The notes under the pieces are model-generated. The model had not been told where the DNA came from and made no database searches. It saw only the letters and a program-made list of their open reading frames with translations. From the NCBI RefSeq assembly GCF_006442205.1, contig NZ_VFVR01000002.1:1-64000 (forward strand): DNA of 64,000 nucleotides, given 5' to 3'. Made by a program: the position numbers and the translations under genes. Shown in pieces: positions 9,044 through 18,221 of this stretch (within the stretch, counting starts at the first letter, position 1; the number at the start of each line of letters is the position of its first letter). The DNA comes from Mesorhizobium sp. B2-3-12. Its GTDB lineage: Bacteria; Pseudomonadota; Alphaproteobacteria; Rhizobiales; Rhizobiaceae.

Positions 9044-9202
9044 TCAGATCCTTCCCATCACCAGCAGGATCAGCACCACGACCAGGATGACGCCGACAAT
9101 GCCCGATGGACCGTAGCCCCAGGAGCGCGAATGCGGCCATGCCGGCACCGCGCCGATCAGGATCAGGATCAGGATGATAACGAGAAGTGTGCTGATCGTC
9201 AT
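9044..9202 (-). CDS. DUF3309 small hydrophobic protein
   Basis: A 52-residue open frame running from ATG (9202) to TGA (9044-9046). It reads MTISTLLVIILILILIGAVP, then a polar WPHSRSWGYGPSG loop, then a second hydrophobic stretch GVILVVVLILLVMG. Two transmembrane helices around a conserved WxxSRxWGYxPSG loop match the DUF3309 family of tiny alphaproteobacterial membrane proteins. Function unknown; such proteins are often stress induced. Confidence 0.85.
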   Translation of the reverse strand: MTISTLLVIILILILIGAVPAWPHSRSWGYGPSGIVGVILVVVLILLVMGRI

Positions 9203-9242
9203 TTTAAGCCCTCGCCGTCTGGTTGCATTGGAGGGAACAATG

Positions 9243-9279
9243 CAAAAGGCCGCCCGGTTGTTCCCGGACGGCCTTTGTT
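9243..9279 (-). terminator. Rho-independent terminator of the RND operon
   Basis: On the minus strand the stem AAAGGCCGTCCGG / CCGGGCGGCCTTT (one mismatched pair) ends in TTTT, 20 bp after the pump stop codon. It ends the adaptor-pump transcript. Confidence 0.75.
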
Positions 9280-9298
9280 GCTTGGCTTGCGAAACGCT

Positions 9299-12200
9299 CT
9301 ATTCCGCGGCCTTCGGGAAGCTGACTGCCGGCTCGGCGCCGACATCCGCCAGAGGCTCCGGGGACGAGATCTCGCCCTTGCCGCGCCGCAACAGCCGGCT
9401 GAACCAGCCGCGTTTGGCGCCCGGCTTGACCTTGGCGCGGGTGAACACCATCAGCATCGACGGGGTCACAACCAGCGTCAGAATGGTGGCGAAGGACAGG
9501 CCGAAGACGATCGCCGACGACAGCGAAATCCACCATTGCGTCGACGGCGCGTTGATCGTCGTCTCGTGATGGAAGATTTCCAGGCCAAGGCCGAAGGCGA
9601 TCGGCAGCACACCAAGAATTGCCGACACCGCCGTCAGCACGACAGGACGCGCGCGCTCGCGGCAGGTCTGCAGCACCGCCTCCATCTTGTCCCAGCCTTC
9701 CTCGCGCAGCCGGTCATAGGTGTCGATCAGCACGATGTTGTTGTTGACCACCACGCCGGCGAGCGCGATGACGCCGATGCCCGACATGACGATGCCGAAC
9801 GTCTCGCCTGTTATCAGCAGTCCGAGGAACACGCCGATCGTCGCCATGACGACGCAGGACAGCACCAGCCAGACGCTGGTGAACTTGTTGAACTGCGCGA
9901 GCAGCACCAGGAAGATCAGGAAGATCGCCGCGCCGAAGGCCTTGCTGAGGAAGGCGCTGGCTTCCGCGCTGTCCTCGTTCGAGCCGGCCAGCTTCCAGCG
10001 TATGCCGCTGCCCAGATTCATGTCGGTGACGGCCTGGGTGACCTCCTGCTGTACGACGGCGACTTGGCTGCCGGCCGTGACGTTGGCCTGCACCACCACG
10101 GTGCGGGCGCCGTCGATGCGGTTGAGGATGCCGACCGTCGGCTCGGGCTTGCGCACGACGAAGTTCGAGATCGGCACCGACCCTTGCGAGGTCTGCACCC
10201 TGAGCTCGTCCAGCGTCGACAGCGTGCGCCGGTCTTCCGGCAGACGCAGGCGGATGTCGACGGCGTCGTCCGCGCCGGCGGGCCGGTATTCGGAGAGCTT
10301 CAGCCCGTTCGTCACCAGCTGCACCACGGTGCCGACCGAAGTCGGGCTGATGCCGTATTGGGCGGCCTTGGCGCGGTCGACCTCGAGCGCCCAGTCGACG
10401 CCAGGCGGCGGCAGCCCATCGGAGATATCGATGACGCCAGGCACCTTGGCGATACGCGCCGCCACGGCGCGCGCCTTGTCGTCGAGGCCCGCGGGATCGA
10501 CGGCCGAAAGCCTGATCTGGATCGGCTTGCCGGTCGGCGGGCCGGCTTCCGGCACGCGCACCTCGACGTCGACGCCGGGAATGCCGGCCATGACACCGCG
10601 CAAATCGCTCAGGATCTGGTTGGCGGATTTGCGTTCGCGCCAATCGATGAATTCGTACTGGATGACGCCGACCACGTCCTCGGGCACATCCTGGCCGCCG
10701 CCCTGCGTCTTGCCGACTCGGGTGTAGACCGATTTCACGCCGGGCCAGCCGAGCAATCTGTTTTCGGCGATCTTGGTCGCCGTATCCATTTCGGCCAGCG
10801 AAAGGTTGCCGCGGGCATGCACGTAGAGCAGGCCGTAATCCGGTTCGACGCTCGGGAAGAACTCGACACCCGCGCCATATTTCGAATAGCCAACGAAGAT
10901 GCCCGCCAGCAGGACGACGGTCAGCACCAGGACCGTGATGGGAAAGCGCACCGCTTGCTTGACGACGGCCATGTACCAGCCATCGCGATTGTCGTCTTCG
11001 TGATGGTCCGGCGCCTTGGCGAAGATGGCGCCCAGGGTCGGCGCGAACACCAGCGCATAGAGCATCGAGGCCGACAGCGTCACGATCAGCGTGATCGGCA
11101 TGTATTTCATGAAATCGCCGATGATGCCGGGCCAGAACAAGAGCGGCGAGAAGGCGGCGATGCGCGTCATCGTCGCGGCGATGACAGGGCCGGCCATGCG
11201 CTTGGCGGCCAGCGCGAAGGCCTCCTGCTTCGGCATGCCCTCGCTCATGCGTCGTTCGGCGAATTCGGTGACGATGATGGCGTCGTCGACCAGCATGCCG
11301 ACCGCCAGGATGAGGCTGAACAGCACGATCATGTTGATCGTGTAGCCCATCATCGCAAGCAGCAGGATACCGATCAGGAAGGACGACGGAATGGCCAGCC
11401 CAATCAGCAGCGAGGCACGGCCGGAGAGCGCGTAGAGGATGACGATGAACACCAGGATCACGGCGATCATCACGTGGTTCTGCAGGTCGCCCAGCAACTG
11501 GTTGACGAAGACCGACTTGTCCTGCGTGTAGGTGACGTGCATGCCTTCGGGCATGGTCTTGACGAAGGCGTCGGAGACCTCCCTGACCTTGGTGAGTGTG
11601 TCGATCAGATTGGCGCCGATGCGCTTCTTGACTTCGATGGCGATGGCCGGCTTGCCGTTGAGGCGCGTGATCGTCGTGGCGTCGGCGAAGGTCGAGCGGA
11701 TGGTCGCGATGTCCTTGGCCTGAACCACCGCATTGGGCCCGGCGACCACGGGAAGTGCAGCGACATCCTCGGGCGTCTCGATCAAGGACGGCACCTTGAC
11801 GGCATATTTGCCCTGCGAGCCCTCGATGTTGCCGGCCGCGACCAGGCTGTTGGAGGCGCCGACCGCGCCGATCAGCTGGTCGAGTTGCAGGCCGTATGAA
11901 GACAGCTTCATCGGATCGATGACGACTTCGACGAGATCGTCGCGCGAGCCCTGCAACGAGCCTTCGAGAACGCCGGGCACTTCCTCGATGCGATCGCGCA
12001 GTTCACGCGCCGCCGCCGTCAAGACGCGCTCGGGCAATTCGCCCGATAGCGTGACGACGAGCACCGGGAATTCCGAGATGTTGACCTCGGTGACGACAGG
12101 CTCCTCGGCCGCCTGCGGCAGGTCGGCCTTGCCGTCCTGCACCTTGGAGCGGGTATCCTGCAGTGCTGTCGCCAGGTTCGTCTGCGGCTGGAACTCGACC

Positions 12201-12475
12201 AGGACGTAGCCGCCGCCCTGGAACGCGGCCGAGCGCATCTCCTTGAGGCCCTTCAGGCTTTTCAGCTTGCTTTCCATCGGCCGCAGCAGAAGTCGCTCGG
12301 AATCTTCAGGCGAAATGCCTTGATAGATCAGGCTGACATACATCATCGGAATCGGAACGTCCGGTTCCGCTTCCTTCGGCGTCGACTGATAGGCGACCCA
12401 GCCGGCGATCAGCAGGAAGACCAGGACCGAGATGGTCAGGCGGGCATTGTTGATTGCGAGTCTGACGATATCCAT
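9299..12475 (-). CDS. RND efflux pump, inner membrane permease subunit
   Basis: A 1058-residue AcrB/HAE1-type transporter, which exports drugs or other toxic compounds using the proton gradient. It has the duplicated RND plan: one helix, a large periplasmic loop, helices 2-7, a second large loop, and helices 8-12. The proton-relay motif is present as AVGMLVDDAIIVTE (Asp397-Asp398). The periplasmic adaptor is encoded 79 bp upstream in the same direction; no outer membrane factor gene is nearby, so the pair must use a TolC-like protein encoded elsewhere. Substrates cannot be inferred. Confidence 0.95.
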   Translation of the reverse strand: MDIVRLAINNARLTISVLVFLLIAGWVAYQSTPKEAEPDVPIPMMYVSLIYQGISPEDSERLLLRPMESKLKSLKGLKEMRSAAFQGGGYVLVEFQPQTNLATALQDTRSKVQDGKADLPQAAEEPVVTEVNISEFPVLVVTLSGELPERVLTAAARELRDRIEEVPGVLEGSLQGSRDDLVEVVIDPMKLSSYGLQLDQLIGAVGASNSLVAAGNIEGSQGKYAVKVPSLIETPEDVAALPVVAGPNAVVQAKDIATIRSTFADATTITRLNGKPAIAIEVKKRIGANLIDTLTKVREVSDAFVKTMPEGMHVTYTQDKSVFVNQLLGDLQNHVMIAVILVFIVILYALSGRASLLIGLAIPSSFLIGILLLAMMGYTINMIVLFSLILAVGMLVDDAIIVTEFAERRMSEGMPKQEAFALAAKRMAGPVIAATMTRIAAFSPLLFWPGIIGDFMKYMPITLIVTLSASMLYALVFAPTLGAIFAKAPDHHEDDNRDGWYMAVVKQAVRFPITVLVLTVVLLAGIFVGYSKYGAGVEFFPSVEPDYGLLYVHARGNLSLAEMDTATKIAENRLLGWPGVKSVYTRVGKTQGGGQDVPEDVVGVIQYEFIDWRERKSANQILSDLRGVMAGIPGVDVEVRVPEAGPPTGKPIQIRLSAVDPAGLDDKARAVAARIAKVPGVIDISDGLPPPGVDWALEVDRAKAAQYGISPTSVGTVVQLVTNGLKLSEYRPAGADDAVDIRLRLPEDRRTLSTLDELRVQTSQGSVPISNFVVRKPEPTVGILNRIDGARTVVVQANVTAGSQVAVVQQEVTQAVTDMNLGSGIRWKLAGSNEDSAEASAFLSKAFGAAIFLIFLVLLAQFNKFTSVWLVLSCVVMATIGVFLGLLITGETFGIVMSGIGVIALAGVVVNNNIVLIDTYDRLREEGWDKMEAVLQTCRERARPVVLTAVSAILGVLPIAFGLGLEIFHHETTINAPSTQWWISLSSAIVFGLSFATILTLVVTPSMLMVFTRAKVKPGAKRGWFSRLLRRGKGEISSPEPLADVGAEPAVSFPKAAE

Positions 12476-12554
12476 GACTTATGCCTGCTGTTGGCTTCGG
12501 GAGTGGCGAACGGACATGCTGTCGCCGGGCAAGGCCCGGCGCCGGCGCCCTGCG

Positions 12555-13730
12555 CTACTGCGTCCCGGCGGTGGCTTCACCGATCAGCTTGTTGATGGTC
12601 GCCTGGTCGGCCTCGACCGGGTTGACCTCGTCGCCTTCCTTCACCAGTTCCTGGCCGGCGACGATGATGCGCGCATCGGCCGGGATGCCGCCAAGCACGA
12701 GACCGGTCGGCGTGTCGTCGACCAGGTCGATCGGGAAGAACGCCACCTTGTTATCCTTGCCGACGGAGCGGATGCCGAGATCCCCCTTGTCGCCCAGCGT
12801 CACCACCGAGCGCGGCAAAAGCACCGCGTCGGTCGGCAAGGCGCTGAGCTGGATTTCCGCCGTCATACCGGCCGGCACCGAGCCATCGGCATTGGGGATG
12901 GCGATCTCGACGCGGAAGGTGCGGGTCGCCGACGAAGCGTCGCGGCTGATATAGCGCACGGTGCCTTCGACGGTCTGGCCGCTGACCAGCCGGACGTTGG
13001 CCTTGTCACCGATCTTGAGATAGCCGAGGTCGCGCTCGCTGATCTCGCCGCGCGCGATCACCGGGTCGAGCTTGAGGATGGTAGCCACCTCGCCGCCCTG
13101 CATGACGGAGCTGCCGAGTTCCACCGGCACCCGGTCGATGACGCCGTCGAACGGCGCTTTCACTTCGTTGCGGTCGAGCTCGGCCTGCGCGGTATCCAGC
13201 TGCGATTGCGCCAGGGTCAGATTGGAGCGGGCGGTGTCGAGCTGCAGCTTGGGCAAATTGCCGGTCCTCATCAGCCGCAGCGAGGCATCCAGTTCGGCCT
13301 GCCGCTGCGCGACGAGTTGCTTGGCATTGTCGCGCATCGAGATCTTTTCTTCCGCCGCCAGCATCAGCACCAGGTCGCCGGTCTTGACGTGATCGCCTTG
13401 CTTGACCGGCAGCTTTTCGATGATGCCGGCGACGCGGGTTGCCAGCACCGCGCGCTTGTCGGCCTCGGTCAGCCCCGAAATGCGGATGGCGCGCGCATAG
13501 GTCTTGCGCGGCGGTGTCACCACCGCGACGGTGCGCAACGGGGCCTTGGGTTCGGCTTCCGCCGTCTTCGGCTTGCTCGCGTCCGGCGCCTTGCCCTGCT
13601 CGACCTCGGCTGCCTTGGCCTTGTTGGCCGCTACGCTGCCGACCGACGAGAACTCGCCTGTCGCCATCCAGGCCGCGAAACCGATGAGCACAACAATGGC
13701 TGCAAGCTTGTGAAACCTGATTTTAGGCAT
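12555..13730 (-). CDS. RND efflux periplasmic adaptor (membrane fusion protein)
   Basis: A 391-residue adaptor linking the RND permease to an outer membrane channel. From the chosen ATG (13730) an N-terminal anchor HKLAAIVVLIGFAAWM is followed by a low-complexity linker, a lipoyl/barrel-sandwich half (VTPPRKTYARAI, PVKQGDHVKTGDLVL), a helical hairpin (about 30-60 residues rich in Gln and Leu), the second half KAPFDGVIDRVPVELG and beta-barrel domains. An in-frame start 30 codons upstream gives a basic, non-conserved extension and was rejected. First gene of the operon. Confidence 0.93.
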   Translation of the reverse strand: MPKIRFHKLAAIVVLIGFAAWMATGEFSSVGSVAANKAKAAEVEQGKAPDASKPKTAEAEPKAPLRTVAVVTPPRKTYARAIRISGLTEADKRAVLATRVAGIIEKLPVKQGDHVKTGDLVLMLAAEEKISMRDNAKQLVAQRQAELDASLRLMRTGNLPKLQLDTARSNLTLAQSQLDTAQAELDRNEVKAPFDGVIDRVPVELGSSVMQGGEVATILKLDPVIARGEISERDLGYLKIGDKANVRLVSGQTVEGTVRYISRDASSATRTFRVEIAIPNADGSVPAGMTAEIQLSALPTDAVLLPRSVVTLGDKGDLGIRSVGKDNKVAFFPIDLVDDTPTGLVLGGIPADARIIVAGQELVKEGDEVNPVEADQATINKLIGEATAGTQ

Positions 13731-14525
13731 CGTCGTTTTTCCGTTGCGGGTTCGGCCAGCACCGCGCCTTGCGTAGCGCGGGCGCGTCGCCGATATGGGT
13801 GCGCGCCTGACCGTGTTCAAATTGCCGTGATCGGCGAGCGCGCTTCTACATCAAAGTTGCACCGCAATATAGTCCGAAAGTTGCAGCAGCATTGCGTAGC
13901 CGGACAAGGTGTGACCGCGATGAAACGGTTCTCGTGACTTGCCCTGTTACTCTGCCGATGCCTGCCCCCGGTTGCCGATCCGCCCTTGAAACGCCGACCA
14001 CGGGCGGCCGGTCCGGCCGGCCATGGGTCCGTCCGCCAGTCCCGAAATACAGCCGCCATGCAAATCGCGTCTCTGATTGGAAGCGCCGGTATGAAGCCAA
14101 CGATCCTTATCCGTTCGGTCGGCAAGGGTCGATTGCCGTAGCGCGGCCAAATAACTGAAATTGCTTTGGAAATGGCTTCACAATTCCTTCAGGTCGCGTC
14201 CGCCCGACCCAGTCGGCCAAAGTCCAGACAGATGCTGAAAACGCCAATGCGTCGACGCTACGAAGCCCGGATCGGTATATCTTGACATGCGCGAGATCGG
14301 GCCCGAAGCGACGAGAGCGCTTGTATCTCGCCCCATTGACGATTCCTTGTCGACCGTTGCGCCCTTTGTTCGCGACCCCGCCTCGGACCCGCGCCGCTCA
14401 AACCGTCGGTGGCAGCAGGCGTCAGCATGATGTGGGCTCGCCCGCACGCCAGGGTTGCTGTCAGGCCAACAAGCTTTCTCCTCCGCGGCCCTTGCAATGC
14501 GTGCAGGCAAACGATGCCGACGGGC
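13731..14525. other. 795-bp intergenic region
   Basis: Separates the efflux adaptor gene from the patatin gene. Open frames here (for example 13892-14158 and 14178-14510) are Arg/Pro-rich without family features and look like chance frames. The only structure I see is the pair of AAAGTTGCA repeats close to the efflux operon. No regulator gene for the pump is recognisable. Confidence 0.5.
13853..13885 (-). promoter_or_regulatory. possible operator/promoter of the efflux operon
   Basis: Two identical 9-mers AAAGTTGCA (13853-13861 and 13877-13885) spaced 24 bp start to start, with a TATATT-like hexamer between them on the minus strand, about 125 bp before the adaptor start. The arrangement suits a regulator site over a promoter. 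No experimental evidence. Confidence 0.35.
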
Positions 14526-15656
14526 TCAGGCCCGACGGCGCTCTGCCTCCGGGTTCTTGCGCACGGCGAGGAATTCCTTCACCCGGCGGCCCGGTGCGGG
14601 ACCACGCACCGGCTTGAAACCGTCATCGAGTTCGCCGGAAAGATCGAGCGTAGCGCGCTTGCCGACGGCGTCGTAATTCTCTTCAAGCCAGTCGCTGGCG
14701 GCGGTGCGGCCGAGGTCGCGCAGATAGGTCAGGAACGCCCATTCTGCATTGACCTTCGAGGATGCCGACAGATCCTTGAACGCCTCGTCGGCATCGATGC
14801 GATGCATGCGGATGTCGCGGTATTCGCCATGCGGCAGGCGGCCGGCAGCGATCAGTTCCTTGACGAAGGCGATCGAGCGGAACTCGCGCAGCAGCCCGGC
14901 ATTGAAGGTGATCTCGTCGATGCGGTTCTGGATCTCGTTGGCGCTCCTTGGTGTCCCCTCGCGCACCACCGGATTGATCTGCACCAGAAGCACGTCCTCG
15001 GTCGCCGCCGTCTTGAAGAACGGATAGAGCGCCGGATTGCCGCCATAGCCGCCATCCCAGTAGGGCACGCCCTTGATCTCGACGGCGCGGAACAGTTGCG
15101 GCAGGCAGGCCGAGGCCATCACCGTGTCGAGGTCGATCTCGCCATCGGAAAATACCCGCAACTGCCCCGTCTCGACATTGGTGGCGGAAATAAACAATTC
15201 CATCGACTTGCAGGCGCGAACATTCCTGAAGTCGATCTCCTGCGCGACCACGTCGCGCAGCGGATTGAGGCCGAGCGGGTTGGCGACATAGGGCGAGAAC
15301 ACCCGCGACATGGTGTCGAAGAAGACATAGCCCGGCGTGTTCTCGATCGACCAGTTGCCCCAGGCAATGTCCCAGGGCATGCGTTGCACCGGACTGAACC
15401 GGCCCTTGGCCGCCACCGCGTGCCAGAAATCGTCGAGCTTTTTCCGCGCGCCCTCGACCCCGCCGCGCACGAAACCATCGGCCAATGCGACCGCGTTCAT
15501 GGCGCCGGCGCTTGTGCCGGAAACGGCCGATATATCCAGCCTGCCGTCCTCGAGCAGCCGGTCGAGCACGCCCCAGGAGAAAGCGCCGTGCGAGCCGCCG
15601 CCCTGGAGCGCGATGTTGATCTTCTTCTTTTCCTCCGCCTTGCCGTTCTTCGTCAT
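14526..15656 (-). CDS. patatin-like phospholipase
   Basis: A 376-residue patatin-family hydrolase, expected to cleave acyl chains from phospholipids or similar lipids. All hallmarks are visible: the glycine-rich oxyanion loop QGGGSHGAF (18-26), the nucleophile motif GTSAG (Ser49) and the catalytic Asp in DGG (Asp201). There is no signal peptide; the N-terminus is lysine-rich. The roughly 170 residues after the patatin core fit the DUF3734-type C-terminus seen in PHB-accumulating bacteria. A role in PHB or membrane lipid turnover is possible but unproven. Confidence 0.92.
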   Translation of the reverse strand: MTKNGKAEEKKKINIALQGGGSHGAFSWGVLDRLLEDGRLDISAVSGTSAGAMNAVALADGFVRGGVEGARKKLDDFWHAVAAKGRFSPVQRMPWDIAWGNWSIENTPGYVFFDTMSRVFSPYVANPLGLNPLRDVVAQEIDFRNVRACKSMELFISATNVETGQLRVFSDGEIDLDTVMASACLPQLFRAVEIKGVPYWDGGYGGNPALYPFFKTAATEDVLLVQINPVVREGTPRSANEIQNRIDEITFNAGLLREFRSIAFVKELIAAGRLPHGEYRDIRMHRIDADEAFKDLSASSKVNAEWAFLTYLRDLGRTAASDWLEENYDAVGKRATLDLSGELDDGFKPVRGPAPGRRVKEFLAVRKNPEAERRRA

Positions 15657-15876
15657 GGCGTTCCTGTCATCCCGATGCGCCAGCCTGCCCTTACGTCATT
15701 GAAAGGAATCAGCTATCGCCGACTTATGTTGCAGTGCACCATATAAGGACGAACCTAGGCAAGAACAGGAACACGGTCGCGTGATCACATGAAATTTCGG
15801 TCATGAGAAAAGCCCTCCGCCGTGCAAGGCGGAGAGGCGGGAGCTTCCAAAACAGGCATGAACTTGGCGGACAGGG

Positions 15877-16965
15877 CTAGGCGACGAGGTCCGGCACCGG
15901 CCCGACATACCGTGACTGCGGACGGATCAGCCGTCCGGTGGTCTGCTGTTCGCGGGCATGCGCAACCCAGCCGGCGACGCGCCCGGCGGCAAAGACATTG
16001 CTGAACGCGCCCGGCGGAAAGCCCGATGCTTCCAGGACGAGCGCGGTGTAGAACTCGACATTGGTCTGCAGCGAGCGGTGCGGCTTGGCGATCCGAAGCA
16101 CCTCGAGCGCCGTCTGCTCGACGGTTTCGGCGAAGGCCAGCCGGCGGCCGGTCTCGCCTTCGCCACCAAGCTTGCGCACCACCGCTTTCAGCACATCGGC
16201 GCGCGGATCCCGCACGCGGTAGATGCGATGGCCGAACCCCATGATGCGCCGGCCTTGCGCGATCTCGTTACGCAGCCAGCCGGCCGCGTCGCCATGCGCG
16301 ACGATGGCGTCGAGCATCTCGATGACCGGCCCGGGCGCGCCGCCATGCAGCGGTCCCTTGAGGGCACCGAGGCCCGCCAGCACCGACGACGTCAGCCCGG
16401 CCTGCGTCGAGGCAACCACGCGAGTGGCGAAGGTGGAGGCATTGAGGCCGTGGTCGCAGACGGTCACCAGATAGGTGTCGAGGGCCTTGGCCAGCTCGGG
16501 CGAAACAGACTTGCCGTTGAGCATGCGCAGCATGTCCGCGGCATGGTCGGCCCTGCCGTATGGCGCGACCGGCTGCTCGCCGCGCCGCAGGCGCAGCAGC
16601 GCCGGCGTCAGCACCGCGGGCGCCGCGATCAGCCGCAAGGCGTCCGTCAGCGTCTCGCCATCCGGCAGCAGCGCCATGCCGGCGCGCATGGCGCTGTAGA
16701 CCTCAAGCGGGGCCAGCAAGGGCAGCGCTGGCACGACCCGGTCGAAGACATCGACGCGTGCCTCACCCAGTCTTGCCGCCAGTTCGGCGTCATCGGGCAG
16801 ATTTTCGAAGAATCCGTCGAGCAGCAGGCGCACGACCTGGACGTAGCTCCATCGTCCAGCCAATTGCGCGAGCGCATGACCGCGGATCGTCAGATGACCG
16901 CCAAGTCCGTCCACATCCGACAGCGAGGTTTCCGCCGCCACCACATCATCGAGCCCATTCGCCAT
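15877..16965 (-). CDS. citrate synthase family protein (Glu at catalytic Asp position)
   Basis: A 362-residue type I citrate/2-methylcitrate synthase-like enzyme, condensing acetyl-CoA or propionyl-CoA with oxaloacetate. Conserved elements are NASTFATRV, GPLHGGA (His207) and GFGHRIY (His246). The third catalytic residue, normally Asp in NVD, is Glu304 in TNVEFY. The start at 16965 is preceded by AAGGAGA; an earlier ATG adds 20 non-conserved residues. It is divergent from a second paralogue with an N-terminal DNA-binding domain. A housekeeping gltA is probably elsewhere. Confidence 0.85.
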   Translation of the reverse strand: MANGLDDVVAAETSLSDVDGLGGHLTIRGHALAQLAGRWSYVQVVRLLLDGFFENLPDDAELAARLGEARVDVFDRVVPALPLLAPLEVYSAMRAGMALLPDGETLTDALRLIAAPAVLTPALLRLRRGEQPVAPYGRADHAADMLRMLNGKSVSPELAKALDTYLVTVCDHGLNASTFATRVVASTQAGLTSSVLAGLGALKGPLHGGAPGPVIEMLDAIVAHGDAAGWLRNEIAQGRRIMGFGHRIYRVRDPRADVLKAVVRKLGGEGETGRRLAFAETVEQTALEVLRIAKPHRSLQTNVEFYTALVLEASGFPPGAFSNVFAAGRVAGWVAHAREQQTTGRLIRPQSRYVGPVPDLVA

Positions 16966-17058
16966 AGCCTTGTCTCCTTGAAGCTTTTCCCGATGGGAGA
17001 TAAGGGTGAGCGCTATATCCATCAATCTTGATCAACAGAATCAATATCAGGGCCAAAA

Positions 17059-18201
17059 ATGTCGGAATGGTTGTCGCGGGAGGAGGCACTGGAAAGGCTT
17101 CGCGTGAGGCCGCAGACACTCTACGCCTATGTCAGCCGTGGCCGCATCGGCATGCGCCCGGACCGCGAAGATCCGCGCCGCAGCCAATACCGCGCCGACG
17201 ACATCGTCGCGCTGGCAACGCGAAGGGCGCGCGGACGCAGCCCCTCGGCCATCGCCGAAAGCGCGATCGCCTGGGGCGAGCCCTCGATCGTCACGGCGAT
17301 TTCGACCGTCTGGCACAGCCGCCTCATCTGTCGGGGCCGGGACGCCGTTGCGCTGTCCGACCATGCCACGCTGGAAGAAACCGCTGGCGTGCTCTGGGCC
17401 ATGCCTCAACCCGTTCGTTTCGAAGCGCCACCAACAGATGCGCCCCGCCCGCCCGGCCGCGCCCAGGCCTTTGCGCAACTCGCTCTGCTTGCCGGCCAGT
17501 CGCGGCCTTCCCTGGGACGGAGTGCCGCCTCGCTGTGCGCTGATGCCGCGCATGCGATCGGCGTGCTGGCCAGCGCCCTCGGCGCCGAGGCGGGGCCGGA
17601 TCCGGTGCATATGCGATTGGCACGGGGCTGGTCGGTGGACGACGATGGCGCGGACGCGATCCGGCGCGCCCTTGTGCTGCTCGCCGATCACGAACTCAAC
17701 GCTTCGACCTTCGCCGCCCGCGTCGCCGCCTCGACCGGCGCCTCGCCCGCCGCCTGTCTGATGGCGGGCCTGGCGACGCTGTCCGGCCCACGCCATGGCG
17801 GCGCCGGCGAAGCGCTGATGCAGTTGACCGAAGACGCGGCGCGGCATGGCGCCGATGCCGCGATCCGGCGCTGGCTCGGCCACGACCGGCCGCTGCCGGG
17901 TTTCGGCCATCAGCTCTATCCCGAGGGCGATCCCCGGGCCATGGCGCTTCTGGCGGTCATCGACAACACCGACGAGACATTGCGGTCGCTGGAAACCGCC
18001 GCCATTGCCGCGACCGGCGCGCCAGCGAATATCGACTTTGCCCTGGCCGTGCTGACGCGCGGCCTTGGCCTGCCGCGCGATGCACCGTTCCACCTGTTCG
18101 CGCTTGGACGCAGTGTCGGCTGGGCCGCGCATATGGTCGAGCAGATCCTGAGCGGCAGCATCATCCGGCCGCGCGGCCGCTATGAGGGATTGCTGCCGTA
18201 A
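17059..18201 (+). CDS. citrate synthase-like protein with N-terminal helix-turn-helix
   Basis: A 380-residue two-part protein. Residues 5-52 (LSREEALERLRVRPQTLYAY to YRADDIVAL) look like a MerR/excisionase-type winged helix-turn-helix. Residues 65-380 are a citrate synthase fold with HELNASTFAARV, GPRHGGAG (His246), GFGHQLY (His284) and NIDFAL (Asp326), so all three catalytic positions are kept. Start-to-start distance from the divergent paralogue is 94 bp. It could be an enzyme, or a regulator sensing acyl-CoA or oxaloacetate and acting on the shared promoter region; the latter is inference. Confidence 0.85.
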   Translation: MSEWLSREEALERLRVRPQTLYAYVSRGRIGMRPDREDPRRSQYRADDIVALATRRARGRSPSAIAESAIAWGEPSIVTAISTVWHSRLICRGRDAVALSDHATLEETAGVLWAMPQPVRFEAPPTDAPRPPGRAQAFAQLALLAGQSRPSLGRSAASLCADAAHAIGVLASALGAEAGPDPVHMRLARGWSVDDDGADAIRRALVLLADHELNASTFAARVAASTGASPAACLMAGLATLSGPRHGGAGEALMQLTEDAARHGADAAIRRWLGHDRPLPGFGHQLYPEGDPRAMALLAVIDNTDETLRSLETAAIAATGAPANIDFALAVLTRGLGLPRDAPFHLFALGRSVGWAAHMVEQILSGSIIRPRGRYEGLLP

Positions 18202-18221
18202 ACGGCGTGAGCGCTATGTGC

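Noticed and set aside
8765..11899. 1044-codon open frame on the plus strand
   Set aside because: It is antisense to the RND pump and rich in Arg/Asp/His/Gln, as expected for a mirror frame of a GC-rich gene; no family features.
12432..13937. 501-codon open frame on the plus strand
   Set aside because: Antisense to the efflux adaptor gene, which has clear domain motifs.
14178..14510. 110-codon open frame in the 13.7-14.5 kb gap
   Set aside because: Composition is Arg/Ser/Gly-rich, no ribosome binding site, no family features; taken as chance.
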